A stretch of 64,000 nucleotides of DNA. Origin: DAOUBP01 sp964474695. Its GTDB lineage: Bacteria > Chloroflexota > Anaerolineae > CG2-30-64-16. The stretch spans positions 1 to 64,000 of the forward strand of contig CAYYTK010000008.1 of assembly GCA_964474695.1 (NCBI GenBank). The letters run 5' to 3'. A program made the position numbers and the translations under genes. The notes beneath the pieces are model-generated. The model made no database searches, was not told the origin of the DNA, and was given only the letters and a program-made list of their open reading frames with translations. Positions 1 through 7,888 of the stretch are shown here, piece by piece (within the stretch, counting starts at the first letter, position 1; every line of letters begins with the position of its first letter).

Positions 1-2
1 AC

Positions 3-1016
3 GCGCACCTGGGCGAACGCGAGAACAAGCAGCTCAACGTGGTCGAGGCGCACGGCCTGCGCAACGTCCACTTGTACGAGGGCGAGGAGTGGATTCCGAT
101 CCGTGAGGCGGTGGGCGACCTGGCCAAAAAGTTCCTAGTGTTGAACGACGTCTACCCCGATGGCTTCATGATCCCCAAGCGGTTCATCGGTGAGAACATC
201 ATCCATCTGCCCACGGTCAAGACGCACATCTTCACCACCACCACCGGCGCGATGAAGAACGCCTTCGGCGGCTTGTTGAACGAGCGCCGTCACTGGACTC
301 ATCCGGTGATTCACGAGACACTGGTGGACCTGCTGATGATCCAGAAGCAGATCCATCGCGGCGTCTTCGCAGTGATGGACGGCACCTTTGCGGGTGACGG
401 GCCGGGTCCGCGCTGCATGATCCCTTACGCCAAGAACGTGATCCTGGCCTCGGCCGATCAGGTGGCGATCGATGCGGTGGCGGCCAAGCTGATGGGCATG
501 GACCCGCTGTCGATCAAGTTCATCCGCCTGGCGCATGACTTGGGGCTGGGGTGCGGCGACCCGCGCGAGATCGAGATCGTGGGGGATCTCGACGCCGCGG
601 CCGAGAACTGGCATTTCGTGGGTCCATTCCAGAAGATGACCTTCGCCTCGCGCATGCAGCACAAGATCTACTGGGGACCGCTGAAGAAACCCATCGAATG
701 GTCCCTGAAGACGGTGCTGGCGCCGTGGAGTTACCTGGCATCCGTTGGCTATCACGACACCATCTGGTATCCGTTGGTCGGCGCGCCGCGGGTGAAGGCC
801 GCGCTCCGCAGCGATTGGGGCCGGCTCTTCCGCAACTGGGAGACCCGGCAGCCCGACCCGGCCGGCCAGGGCTACCCGGATGTGGGGCAGGAAACGCTGG
901 AGCTGCAGCGCTCCGGCTCGTCGGTCTTCTGGCGCTCGTTCGGCGTCCTTGGTATGGCGGTCAAAGAAGCGCCGGAATTCGCGGCCAGTCGACGCCGCGC
1001 CGCAGCGCAGAAGTAA
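3..1016 (+). CDS. DUF362 domain protein, 5' truncated by the window edge
   Basis: The reading frame is open to the left edge, so the N-terminus is missing; a GTG at 39 is only an internal candidate. The visible part carries the DUF362 hallmarks: LPTVKTH followed by TGAMKNAFGGL near residue 70, and a DGTFAGDGPGPR segment that belongs to the same conserved core. The C-terminal third (about 100 residues after the GDLDAA segment) is basic and aromatic with no recognised domain. DUF362 proteins are often linked to iron-sulfur or anaerobic enzymes, but their reaction is unknown. No ferredoxin CxxCxxC motif is present in the visible part. It ends 58 bp before the convergent MATE gene. Family call is firm, function unknown. 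Confidence 0.8.
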   Translation, partial: AHLGERENKQLNVVEAHGLRNVHLYEGEEWIPIREAVGDLAKKFLVLNDVYPDGFMIPKRFIGENIIHLPTVKTHIFTTTTGAMKNAFGGLLNERRHWTHPVIHETLVDLLMIQKQIHRGVFAVMDGTFAGDGPGPRCMIPYAKNVILASADQVAIDAVAAKLMGMDPLSIKFIRLAHDLGLGCGDPREIEIVGDLDAAAENWHFVGPFQKMTFASRMQHKIYWGPLKKPIEWSLKTVLAPWSYLASVGYHDTIWYPLVGAPRVKAALRSDWGRLFRNWETRQPDPAGQGYPDVGQETLELQRSGSSVFWRSFGVLGMAVKEAPEFAASRRRAAAQK

Positions 1017-1074
1017 CGGCGGCTTGACCCACCCATCACGGCAAGTGGTCCGTTCCGTTGCTGTCCCAGGCCTG

Positions 1075-2439
1075 TTACACGCGAATCACGGCCCACTTGC
1101 CGCTTCTGAAGCGCAGCCACATCCCCAGGCCGCGACATTGCAGGTCGATTCCCATGGCGATCCACGCGCCGATCAGACCCAGCGGTCCGGTCAGCAGGAA
1201 GGCCAGCGGCAGCCGCACCAGCCACAGCCCGACCGCGGTGATGACCAGGGTGGCGCGCGTATCACCGGCGCCGCGCAATCCGCCGGACAGCACCATCATG
1301 GTGGCCAACGCGGGCTGCGAGAACGCGACCAGCCGCAGCGGCCAGATGCCGAGCTGCACCACCTCGGGATCGTCGATGAAGATATCGATGATCGGCCCGG
1401 CGAACGCGAAGAAGAGCACCCCCATCGCGACCATCAGGATCACAGCCATCCGCTGCGCCATATAGCCATCCGCACGCGCTCTTTGAGGGGCGCCTGCGCC
1501 TAGCCCCTGGCCCACCAGCGTCGTGGCCGCGGCCGCGAATCCGAAGCCGGGCATGAAGGCCAGCGATTCCCCCTGCAGTGCCAGTTGGTGCGCGGCGTAC
1601 GCTTTGGTGCCCAACGCCGCCACAGTGGTGACGTAGGCCATCATGCCCAAGCGCATCATGAGAAGCTCTGCGCCTGCTGGCAGCCCGATGTTGGCGATGC
1701 GTCTGAGCTGCGCCGGATCGGGCACGAGCGCGGCCAGGCGCAGCTTCAACCCGGCGTGGCCGCGCCACAGCAGCGCGGTGACCAACAGGCCGCCCACCCC
1801 TCGCCCAGCGGCGGCCCCCAGGGCCGAGCCAGCTACACCCAGCCTGGGAAAAGGGCCGGGACCGTAGATGAAGAGGTAGGCGACGGCGATGTTCACGAGG
1901 TTGACGACCAGCATAACCAGCATGGGCGCGCGGGTGTCGCCGGCCCCGCGCAGCGCGGCGTTGCCGATGAACAGCCAAGCCGCGCTGATAAAGATCGTGG
2001 AGGCAATACGTAGATAGGACGCGCCGGGCGCGACCACGTCCGCCGGTGCGCGCAGCGCGGTCATGATGGGCCCGGCGAATGCCAGTGCCAACGCAGTAGT
2101 GATAACGCCTAGGAGCGCGCCCACCAGGTAGCCCTGGTGAAGGATGCGGTTCGCGCCTTCGGGCTCATGCGCGCCGGTGTGACGGGCCACGAGCGCCGTG
2201 ACCCCAGTGGCTACCGCGGAGAAAAAGGTGGTGGCGAGCATGATGGCCTGGTTGGACAGCCCCACGGCCGCGACCGCACTGGCACCCAGGTGGCCCACCA
2301 TGAAGGTGTCAACCAAACCCACGGCCATATTGAGCAACTGCTCGCCCACGGCCGGCAGCGCCAAGGCCAGCACGCGGCCGGAGCGCTCACTTGTCATGCG
2401 GGCTTTGAGACTTTTCGCAAGCGGTACCGTATAAGACAT
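1075..2439 (-). CDS. MATE family multidrug/metabolite efflux transporter
   Basis: The product is 454 residues, the usual MATE length, with about twelve hydrophobic segments in two similar halves. The N-terminal pattern (LALPAVGEQLLNMAVGLVDT, then MVGHLGASAVAAVGLSNQ) is typical of the first two helices, and the second half repeats it (IANIGLPAGAELLMMRLGMM). Members export cationic drugs or metabolites using a sodium or proton gradient across the inner membrane; the substrate cannot be read from sequence. The ATG at 2439 is preceded by AGGA on the minus strand, and a good sigma-70 promoter lies at 2493-2521. It is transcribed alone, convergent with the DUF362 gene. Confidence 0.93.
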   Translation of the reverse strand: MSYTVPLAKSLKARMTSERSGRVLALALPAVGEQLLNMAVGLVDTFMVGHLGASAVAAVGLSNQAIMLATTFFSAVATGVTALVARHTGAHEPEGANRILHQGYLVGALLGVITTALALAFAGPIMTALRAPADVVAPGASYLRIASTIFISAAWLFIGNAALRGAGDTRAPMLVMLVVNLVNIAVAYLFIYGPGPFPRLGVAGSALGAAAGRGVGGLLVTALLWRGHAGLKLRLAALVPDPAQLRRIANIGLPAGAELLMMRLGMMAYVTTVAALGTKAYAAHQLALQGESLAFMPGFGFAAAATTLVGQGLGAGAPQRARADGYMAQRMAVILMVAMGVLFFAFAGPIIDIFIDDPEVVQLGIWPLRLVAFSQPALATMMVLSGGLRGAGDTRATLVITAVGLWLVRLPLAFLLTGPLGLIGAWIAMGIDLQCRGLGMWLRFRSGKWAVIRV

Positions 2440-2492
2440 AGTCGATCTTATCCTGATGCGAGCCGGGGTTCCGGCCTGACAGCCGGTATGCC

Positions 2493-2521
2493 ATTATAGA
2501 CCCGCCCAGGGGAGGCGGCAA
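2493..2521 (-). promoter_or_regulatory. Predicted promoter of the MATE gene
   Basis: On the minus strand TTGCCG (2516-2521) is separated by 17 bp from a perfect TATAAT (2493-2498). The expected start site is near 2486, giving a leader of about 45 nt before the ATG at 2439. Confidence 0.65.
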
Positions 2522-2710
2522 ACCAGGAATTCTTCAGGGGTGCACATAAGCTTTCCCCTAATCCCCAAATCCCCGCTAACCGTTTCAAGCATAGCCGGGA
2601 TTAGGGGATTTGGGGTATACATACCGCCTTGTCGCAGATCGTTGATTACTGAAATGGCGAACATCGTATGCATAATATTGAATCTGATATGAACAAAATA
2701 AAATATCCGC

Positions 2711-2739
2711 TTGACAAAGTCAATATTCTGGAGTAAGAT
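2711..2739 (+). promoter_or_regulatory. Predicted promoter and operator dyad of the MFS gene
   Basis: A perfect TTGACA (2711-2716) is followed after 17 bp by TAAGAT (2734-2739). The -35 box is the left half of a perfect dyad, TTGAC-AAA-GTCAA (2711-2723), which would suit a repressor site. Transcription would begin around 2746, so the heptamer repeats that follow would be the mRNA leader. Confidence 0.6.
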
Positions 2740-2744
2740 ACCTG

Positions 2745-2799
2745 ACGCAATACGCAATACGCAAGCGATCCGCAGATCGCCCGCAATACGCAATACGCA
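2745..2799. repeat. Heptamer (TACGCAA-type) repeat tract in the MFS leader
   Basis: Two runs of TACGCAA-like heptamers flank a small dyad, GCGATC-CGCA-GATCGC, around 2765-2780. The same heptamer appears inside the coding region at 56382-56409 and, degenerate, near 17300 and 48930. It resembles the short tandemly repeated sequences (STRRs) known from filamentous cyanobacteria in unit size, but not in sequence. Confidence 0.7.
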
Positions 2800-2809
2800 G
2801 GATATCACC

Positions 2810-4123
2810 ATGAGACTATCATCCCCACCCACCCGTTGGGCTTCCCGCTTCTTCGCCATCTGGGGCGGACAGGCGTTTTCGTTGTTCGGCTCCAGCCTGG
2901 TGCAGTTCGCCCTGGTATGGTGGCTGACCCAGACCACCGGCTCGGCCACCGTGTTGGCGATGGCCACCCTGGCCGCAATACTGCCGCAGGTCGTGATTGG
3001 CCCGTTCGCCGGCGCGCTGGTCGATCGGTGGAATCGGCGACTGGTGATGATCGTTTCAGATAGCTTGATTGCGCTGATCACCCTGGGCTTGATCGGACTC
3101 AGCGTCGCGGGCCAGATGCAGGTGTGGCACGTCTATGTGGTGATGTTCCTCCGCTCTGCGCTCGGTGCTTTTCACTGGACCGCGATGCAGGCTTCGACCT
3201 CGTTGCTGGTGCCCAACGAGCAACTGGCGCGCGTCGCCGGATTGAACCAGACGCTGAACGGTGCGATGAGCATCGTGGCGCCGCCGACGGGCGCGCTGCT
3301 GTTGGGCGTGCTGCCGCTCTATGGCTTGCTGGCGATCGACGTGGTCACCGCACTCATGGCGGTGCTGCCGCTGCTCTTCGTTGCCATCCCGCAGCCCGTG
3401 CATAGCCTGGAGGCGGCCTCGGCCGGCGATGCACGGCCTTCGATGTGGCGCGACCTGAGGGCCGGGTTGCGTTACGTAGCTGCCTGGCCGGGATTGCTCG
3501 CGATCATCCTCATGGCGATGGCGCTCAATTTCATCATCAACCCGGCCTTCTCGTTGATGCCGATCCTGGTGACCAAGCATTTCGGCGGCGGTGCGTTGCA
3601 GCTTGGCTGGTTGGAATCGGCCTGGGGGATCGGGGTGGTGGTTGGCGGCCTGGTGCTGAGCGCCTGGGGTGGTTTTCGCCCCCGCATCCTCACATCATTG
3701 ATGGGCGTCGTGGGGATGGGAGTTGGTACGCTGGTTATTGGCCTGTCACCTGCCGCTGTGTTCGTCCTGGCGCTGGCAGGCATGTTCTTCGGCGGTTTCA
3801 TGAACCCCATGGCAAACGGCCCACTCTTTGCGGTGCTGCAATCCAGCGTGGCGCCTGAGATGCAGGGCCGCGTGATGTCGCTGGTTGGCAGCGGTGCGGC
3901 CGCGATGATGCCGCTCAGCCTGCTGATCGCCGGCCCGGTGGCCGACGCGGTGGGTGTGCGCGCCTGGTACGTGGTGGGCGGCCTGGCGTGCGCCGGCATC
4001 GGCCTGTTGGCCTTCGCCGTGCCGGCCATCATGAATGTGGAGCGGAACGGGCATGGCAAGCCGGCCGCGACCGACGCTGCCGTTGCCGTTCCCCCGGTCG
4101 CCGTCGAAGCGAGAACTGACTGA
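2810..4123 (+). CDS. MFS transporter, macrolide/tetracycline-efflux type
   Basis: The product has 437 residues with about twelve membrane helices, and resembles the MefA/TetA-like MFS_3 group (starts with RFFAIWGGQAFSLFGSSLVQFALVWWLT). The motif between helices 2 and 3, GALVDRWNRRL, is the family's motif A. I chose the ATG at 2810, which follows AGGA (GCAGGATATCACC). The frame is open back to a TTG at 2711, but that stretch would translate the promoter and heptamer repeats. The likely role is export of a lipophilic compound through the inner membrane; the substrate is unknown. The C-terminal 40 residues are an Ala/Val/Pro-rich tail. Confidence 0.9.
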   Translation: MRLSSPPTRWASRFFAIWGGQAFSLFGSSLVQFALVWWLTQTTGSATVLAMATLAAILPQVVIGPFAGALVDRWNRRLVMIVSDSLIALITLGLIGLSVAGQMQVWHVYVVMFLRSALGAFHWTAMQASTSLLVPNEQLARVAGLNQTLNGAMSIVAPPTGALLLGVLPLYGLLAIDVVTALMAVLPLLFVAIPQPVHSLEAASAGDARPSMWRDLRAGLRYVAAWPGLLAIILMAMALNFIINPAFSLMPILVTKHFGGGALQLGWLESAWGIGVVVGGLVLSAWGGFRPRILTSLMGVVGMGVGTLVIGLSPAAVFVLALAGMFFGGFMNPMANGPLFAVLQSSVAPEMQGRVMSLVGSGAAAMMPLSLLIAGPVADAVGVRAWYVVGGLACAGIGLLAFAVPAIMNVERNGHGKPAATDAAVAVPPVAVEARTD

Positions 4124-4126
4124 CCC

Positions 4127-4212
4127 GAAACTCACCACAGAGGCACTGAAGAGCACTGAGACCTATTCGATCGGCATGTATGGCGCATTCTCTGTGTCTC
4201 TGTGGTGAGTTC
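4127..4212. repeat. Imperfect inverted repeat between MFS genes
   Basis: Left arm GAAACTCACCACAGAGGCAC (from 4127) and right arm CTCTGTGGTGAGTTC (to 4212) pair for about 15 bases with one unpaired base, leaving a loop of some 40 nt. The arms themselves are built from related CACAGAG units. It could act as a terminator-like hairpin after the first MFS gene, but it lacks a T-run, so I regard it as a dispersed hairpin repeat. Confidence 0.6.
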
Positions 4213-4337
4213 TAGTCCGCCGTGGCGGCGAGAATTGCCGGTGTGGCCTCGGGATGGTTTGTCAAAGCAGATAGGTGATGTTACGATATTGAGCGGGCCG
4301 CGAGGCCCGCTTTCTTATTCGTACGGGGAGTATCAGC

Positions 4338-5642
4338 GTGATTGACCGTCTTCGCACCCTTGCCGCAGGCTACCCGCGTGCCTTTTGGGTGCTGTTTTGG
4401 GGTTTGTTGATCAACAGCATCGGCGGGAGCATGGTGTGGCCGTTCCTGACCATCTTCATGCGCCAGCGGTTGGGTGTGCCGCTCACGGTGGTGACGCTGC
4501 TCTTTTCGTTGAACTCCGGCGCAGGGATGGCCGCGCTCTCGTTCATCGGCCCGGCGGTGGATCGCTTCGGCCGCCGCTTCGCCATGATCACCGGGCTGGC
4601 GGCCGGCGGAGCGGTTCAACTGGCGATGAGCACGGCAGGCAGCCTGCCGGTCTGGGCCGCGGTGATGCTGGCGCAGGGCTTGTTCAGCCCTTTTTATCGC
4701 GTCGGCAGCGATGCGATGATCGCTGACCTGATCGAGCCGGAGCGACGCGTCGGCGCGTACGCGCTGCTGCGGATGATCAATAACCTGGGCATCGCCATCG
4801 GCCCGGCAATCGGTGGCTTCGTCACGGGCGTCTCCTACAACCTGGCATTCTACATCGCAGCCGGCGCCAGCCTGCTGTTTGTGGCCCTGATCGCGCTCAA
4901 CGTGCCGGAGACGCTGCCATCTCGCGGTCATAGCGAGGGGCCGCAGCCCCGAAGCAATCCCAGCCCGGACGACGAGATTGCTTCGGGCTATCGCCCTCGC
5001 AATGACCATCTGCAGGGGAGCGATCGCGGCGCCGGAGGTTACGGCCCTGTGCTGAGCGATCGGTCGTTCGTGGCGTTCTGCGGCGTCTTCGTGCTGGCCA
5101 CCATCCCGACCGCGGTGCTGATGATGCTGCTGGCGGTTTATGCCAAGGAGAACTTCGGCGTGCCCGAAAGCCAATACGGTTTCATCATGGCAACCAACGC
5201 GGCCATGGTGGTTCTGTTCCAATATCCAGTGACGCAGCGGAGCCAGCGTCATTCCAACTGGCGCATCCTGACGCTGGGCGCGCTGTTGTATGCGGTGGGC
5301 GCGGGGAGCGTGGCCTGGGGCCGCGGGTTCTGGGCATTTTGGGCCAGCATGGTGATCCTGACTATCGGGGAGTTGTTGTTGGCGCCCACCGGTTCGGCTA
5401 TGGCGGCCAACCTGGCGCCGGCCGATATGCGCGGACGGTATATGGGGCTGTACGGCCTGACTTGGGGCGTCAGCTTTGGCATCGGGCCGGTGGTTGCCGG
5501 CCTGCTCAACGATAATGTCGCGCCGGCCGCGATGTGGGTGTTCGCCGGCCTGGCAGGGCTGGCCGCGAGCGTCGGGTTTGCGTGGCTGAGCCGGCGCACC
5601 TCGGCGCGTTTCTTGTCGAATACGATGACAGAAGCAAGCTGA
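4338..5642 (+). CDS. MFS transporter with a repeat-derived cytoplasmic loop
   Basis: The product has 434 residues and twelve predicted helices, and is MDR-type (starts VLFWGLLINSIGGSMVWPFL; motif A is PAVDRFGRRFAMI). The central loop between helices 6 and 7, residues about 197-224, is encoded by a dispersed inverted repeat (4926-5007) and is hydrophilic and low in conserved character. The C-terminal half is intact (helices 7-12, NLAPADMRGRYMGLYGLTW). Its TGA overlaps the ATG of the next gene by one base, so the HAD-HD gene is translationally coupled. The GTG start at 4338 follows GGGGAG. The substrate is unknown. Confidence 0.9.
   Translation: MIDRLRTLAAGYPRAFWVLFWGLLINSIGGSMVWPFLTIFMRQRLGVPLTVVTLLFSLNSGAGMAALSFIGPAVDRFGRRFAMITGLAAGGAVQLAMSTAGSLPVWAAVMLAQGLFSPFYRVGSDAMIADLIEPERRVGAYALLRMINNLGIAIGPAIGGFVTGVSYNLAFYIAAGASLLFVALIALNVPETLPSRGHSEGPQPRSNPSPDDEIASGYRPRNDHLQGSDRGAGGYGPVLSDRSFVAFCGVFVLATIPTAVLMMLLAVYAKENFGVPESQYGFIMATNAAMVVLFQYPVTQRSQRHSNWRILTLGALLYAVGAGSVAWGRGFWAFWASMVILTIGELLLAPTGSAMAANLAPADMRGRYMGLYGLTWGVSFGIGPVVAGLLNDNVAPAAMWVFAGLAGLAASVGFAWLSRRTSARFLSNTMTEAS
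4926..5007. repeat. Dispersed inverted repeat inside an MFS gene
   Basis: Left arm 4926-4959 starts GGTCATAGCGAGG and ends CGAAGCAATC. Right arm 4976-5007 is its near-complete reverse complement (starts GATTGCTTCGGGC, ends CTCGCAATGACC), with 16 bp between. The motif (GTCATTGCGAGG...CGAAGCAATC) is a type seen as intergenic repeats in many high-GC and environmental bacteria. Here it is translated in frame. Confidence 0.85.
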
Positions 5643-6697
5643 TGAGCTTCCAATTGCGGGTTCTGGTTTTCGACTGGGGCGATACGGTGATGCGCACCTT
5701 TCCCCAGTACGGCGGGCCGATGGCCGGCTGGCCGGAGGTGGCCGCGGAGCCGGGTGCGTTGGAGGCGCTCACCGGGCTGGCGAGGCGTTACCGGCTGGCG
5801 TTGGCGACCAATGCGCGGGATTCCGGCGCGCCGGCCGTGCGCGAGGCTCTCCGGCGCGTCGGGTTGGATGCGCCTTTCGATGTCGTGGTGAGCTCGAAGG
5901 AGGCGGGCGCGGCCAAGCCCGATGCGGCCTTCTACCGGGCAGTGCTGAGCCGCATGGGCTGCGCACCGGATGAGGCCGTCATGGTGGGAGATAGCTACGA
6001 CGCGGATGTGGCGGGCGCCAAGGCCGCGGGCCTGCGCGCAGTCTGGTACAACCCGGCCCAAGCCGCGTGCCCCCAGCCCCATCCCGCCTACGATGCCGAG
6101 ATCAGGCACATGGCCGATCTGCCTGCGGCGATCGCAGGCCTGCGGCTGCCCGACATGCCGGCGTGCCTGGCGTGGCTGGCCGAGCAGAGCGCGTCGGAGG
6201 GGCTGGTGCGCCACGTCAGGCTGGTGGCGGCGATCGCCTTTCGTTTGGCCGAGTTGCTGCGCCTGGCCGGCGAGGGGGTGGACCCATTGCTCGCCCATCG
6301 CGGTGGTTTGCTGCACGACCTGGCCAAGGTCAGCGCGCAGCGCGCCGGCCTGTTGCATGACGACCTGGCCGGCCAGCTTCTCCGCGCGCGCGGCTTCCCT
6401 GACCTGGCGCGCATTGCTGAGCGCCATCCGGTGTGGGCCCTCACCGATCCGGCCGACCGGCCCGAGACATGGGAGGAGAAGCTGGTGTACTACGCCGACC
6501 GCCTGGCCGATGGCGGCCGGCTGGTGGGGATCGAAGCGCGTATGGCAGGCCTGGTCAAGCGCCGGCCGGAGCTTGCGGCTGAGAGTGAAGCCTATCGCCG
6601 CGCGGCGTTGGCGCTTGAGGCGGAGATCACAGTGCGGTTAGCCACGGACTCGCCCGCGCTGCATGCCTGGCTGCACGGGGCGACGGCAGGGGCATAA
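5642..6697 (+). CDS. HAD-like phosphatase fused to an HD-domain phosphohydrolase
   Basis: The product has 351 residues. Residues 1-165 form a HAD domain: nucleophile Asp11 in FDWGDT, Thr56 (ATNA), Lys92 (AKPD), and Asp117/Asp122 (MVGDSYDADV). The position two after Asp11 is Gly, as in YihX-like HADs. Residues 185-300 form an HD domain: His191, His225-Asp226 (GLLHDLAK), His262 and Asp286 (YYADRLAD). The ATG at 5642 overlaps the MFS stop (TGATG); an upstream extension to 5534 would lie wholly inside the MFS gene and is unlikely. Each domain would hydrolyse phosphate esters or nucleotides; the joint substrate is unknown. Coupling to an exporter or importer suggests processing of the transported compound (inference). 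Confidence 0.85.
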   Translation: MSFQLRVLVFDWGDTVMRTFPQYGGPMAGWPEVAAEPGALEALTGLARRYRLALATNARDSGAPAVREALRRVGLDAPFDVVVSSKEAGAAKPDAAFYRAVLSRMGCAPDEAVMVGDSYDADVAGAKAAGLRAVWYNPAQAACPQPHPAYDAEIRHMADLPAAIAGLRLPDMPACLAWLAEQSASEGLVRHVRLVAAIAFRLAELLRLAGEGVDPLLAHRGGLLHDLAKVSAQRAGLLHDDLAGQLLRARGFPDLARIAERHPVWALTDPADRPETWEEKLVYYADRLADGGRLVGIEARMAGLVKRRPELAAESEAYRRAALALEAEITVRLATDSPALHAWLHGATAGA

Positions 6698-6732
6698 GAT
6701 AGATCCGCCGTGACGATTCAGGCTGCTAGCGG

Positions 6733-6863
6733 AGCATCCTGAGCGGAGCCGGGGTAGGGGCCCCGGCGCAGTCGAAGGATGCGGAGCGGTCATTGCACAA
6801 GGCCGCATCCTTCGACTCCGCTCCGCTGCGCTCAGGATGATGTGCTGCTCCGCTCAGGATGCT
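6733..6863. repeat. Dispersed AGCATCCTGAGCGGAG palindromic repeat, intergenic copy
   Basis: The 131-bp element begins AGCATCCTGAGCGGAG and ends with the reverse complement CTCCGCTCAGGATGCT; internal arms CAGTCGAAGGATGCGG and CCGCATCCTTCGACTCC also pair. It is followed by TTTTT (6863-6867), so in this copy it could also terminate the HAD-HD transcript. A related copy lies in frame at 52301-52426 and a left-half fragment at 50440-50487. Confidence 0.85.
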
Positions 6864-6961
6864 TTTTCTGGGGTCATAGTTGCCTTGTCGAAACCTTTAG
6901 CGACCTCCTCCGTAGAGAAGCATGAATCACCGCGCAACTGCGGTCAGCAAGGAGGGTAACC

Positions 6962-7687
6962 GTGTCAACATTCCGCATCTTGTGTTTGATCATGATTGGC
7001 ATCCTGGTGGCGGGGTGCGTGAGCCTCCCATCCATCACGACGATCCGCGGCACAGGCCGGGCCGAGACCAAGAACTTTGACCTGGCTGGCTTCACCAGGC
7101 TGGACATTAGCAGCGCATTCACCGCTGACGTGACCCAGTCCGCGGCCTACAAGGTGGAGGTCACCGTCGATGAGAACCTCATGGACCGGCTGGATGTGCG
7201 GATGTCCGGTGACACCCTGCACATCGGCCTGAAGACAGGCACCAGCATCATCGGCTCCGCCATCCTGAAGGCGGTCGTCACCATGCCCGAACTGGCCGGC
7301 CTGGAACTGAGCGGTGCGACCCGCACCACCATTGCCGGGTTCGACTCCGGGAAAAGTCTGAATGTGAATGTTTCCGGGGCGAGCACCCTGAAGGGCGATA
7401 TCGTTTGTGGCGACGCCCGCTTCGAGATTTCGGGCGCGAGCCGGGCCGAGTTGGACGGCGCAGCCCAGAACCTGCGCGTGAACGTTTCCGGGGCCAGCAC
7501 CGCCGCGCTTGAGGGACTCCCGGCTGCGGCCGCTGAGGTGGAAGCCAGTGGAGCCAGCCGCGCCACGGTCAATGTGAGCGGTAAACTGAGGGCCGAGGCC
7601 AGCGGCGCCTCCACGATCCTGTACACCGGCAACCCCAGCTCGGTGGTCGAGGATACTTCGGGCGCGTCGACGGTGAAGAGCAAGTAA
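6962..7687 (+). CDS. Head-GIN (DUF2807) lipoprotein
   Basis: The product has 241 residues. A signal peptide ends in the lipobox LVAGC (Cys19), predicting a lipoprotein anchored outside the membrane. The rest is a head-GIN/DUF2807 beta-helix: a recurring S-G-A-S-R/T motif (LSGATRTT, VSGASTLK, ISGASRAE, VSGASTAA, ASGASRAT) spaced about 20 residues marks the coils. Such proteins are common putative adhesins or envelope-stress factors without known enzymatic activity. The GTG start at 6962 is set by AAGGAGGGTAAC directly upstream. A 14-bp perfect hairpin follows the gene. It stands alone between repeats and the Gld-type ABC genes. Confidence 0.88.
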   Translation: MSTFRILCLIMIGILVAGCVSLPSITTIRGTGRAETKNFDLAGFTRLDISSAFTADVTQSAAYKVEVTVDENLMDRLDVRMSGDTLHIGLKTGTSIIGSAILKAVVTMPELAGLELSGATRTTIAGFDSGKSLNVNVSGASTLKGDIVCGDARFEISGASRAELDGAAQNLRVNVSGASTAALEGLPAAAAEVEASGASRATVNVSGKLRAEASGASTILYTGNPSSVVEDTSGASTVKSK

Positions 7688-7701
7688 GCACCGCACTTGA
7701 G

Positions 7702-7734
7702 GGAGTTGGCAACTGGCGCACAGTTGCCAACTCC
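7702..7734. terminator. Perfect 14-bp hairpin after the head-GIN gene
   Basis: GGAGTTGGCAACTG (7702-7715) and CAGTTGCCAACTCC (7721-7734) pair perfectly around the loop GCGCA. There is no T-run, so it may be a hairpin repeat or RNA 3'-end stabiliser rather than a classical intrinsic terminator. The core GTTGCCAA also forms the divergent dyad at 52805-52828. Confidence 0.6.
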
Positions 7735-7888
7735 GGCCTCCCCGCACTTCGCTCTCACATTTTTAATCAAACTCTAATCCCCAAAAGCACAGAAACCGCG
7801 TATAATATCTGATTGGCGCGCCGAGTGACTGCTTGCGATACGGCGCGTCTATTCATGCGTTTGCCACCTAAGTGTCGAGGTATGCTGT

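Larger units (their letters stand above)
2440..2809. other. 370-bp divergent spacer with promoters and short tandem repeats
   Basis: This gene-free stretch separates the divergent MATE and MFS genes. It contains the MATE promoter, the MFS promoter at 2711-2739, and two kinds of short repeats. At about 2552-2617 octamers of the type CCCCTAAT/CCCCAAAT occur on one side and their complements (GGATTAGG, GGATTTGGG) on the other, so the region can fold back. At 2745-2799 heptamers of the type TACGCAA occur just before the MFS ribosome-binding site. No coding sequence is evident. Confidence 0.7.

Noticed and set aside
2711..2809. Earlier start for the first MFS protein
   Set aside because: It would translate the promoter and heptamer repeats. 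ATG 2810 has a ribosome-binding site and gives the family's N-terminus.
5534..5641. Earlier start for the HAD-HD protein
   Set aside because: It lies wholly inside the MFS gene and adds an Arg-rich segment. The TGATG overlap at 5642 is a standard coupled start.
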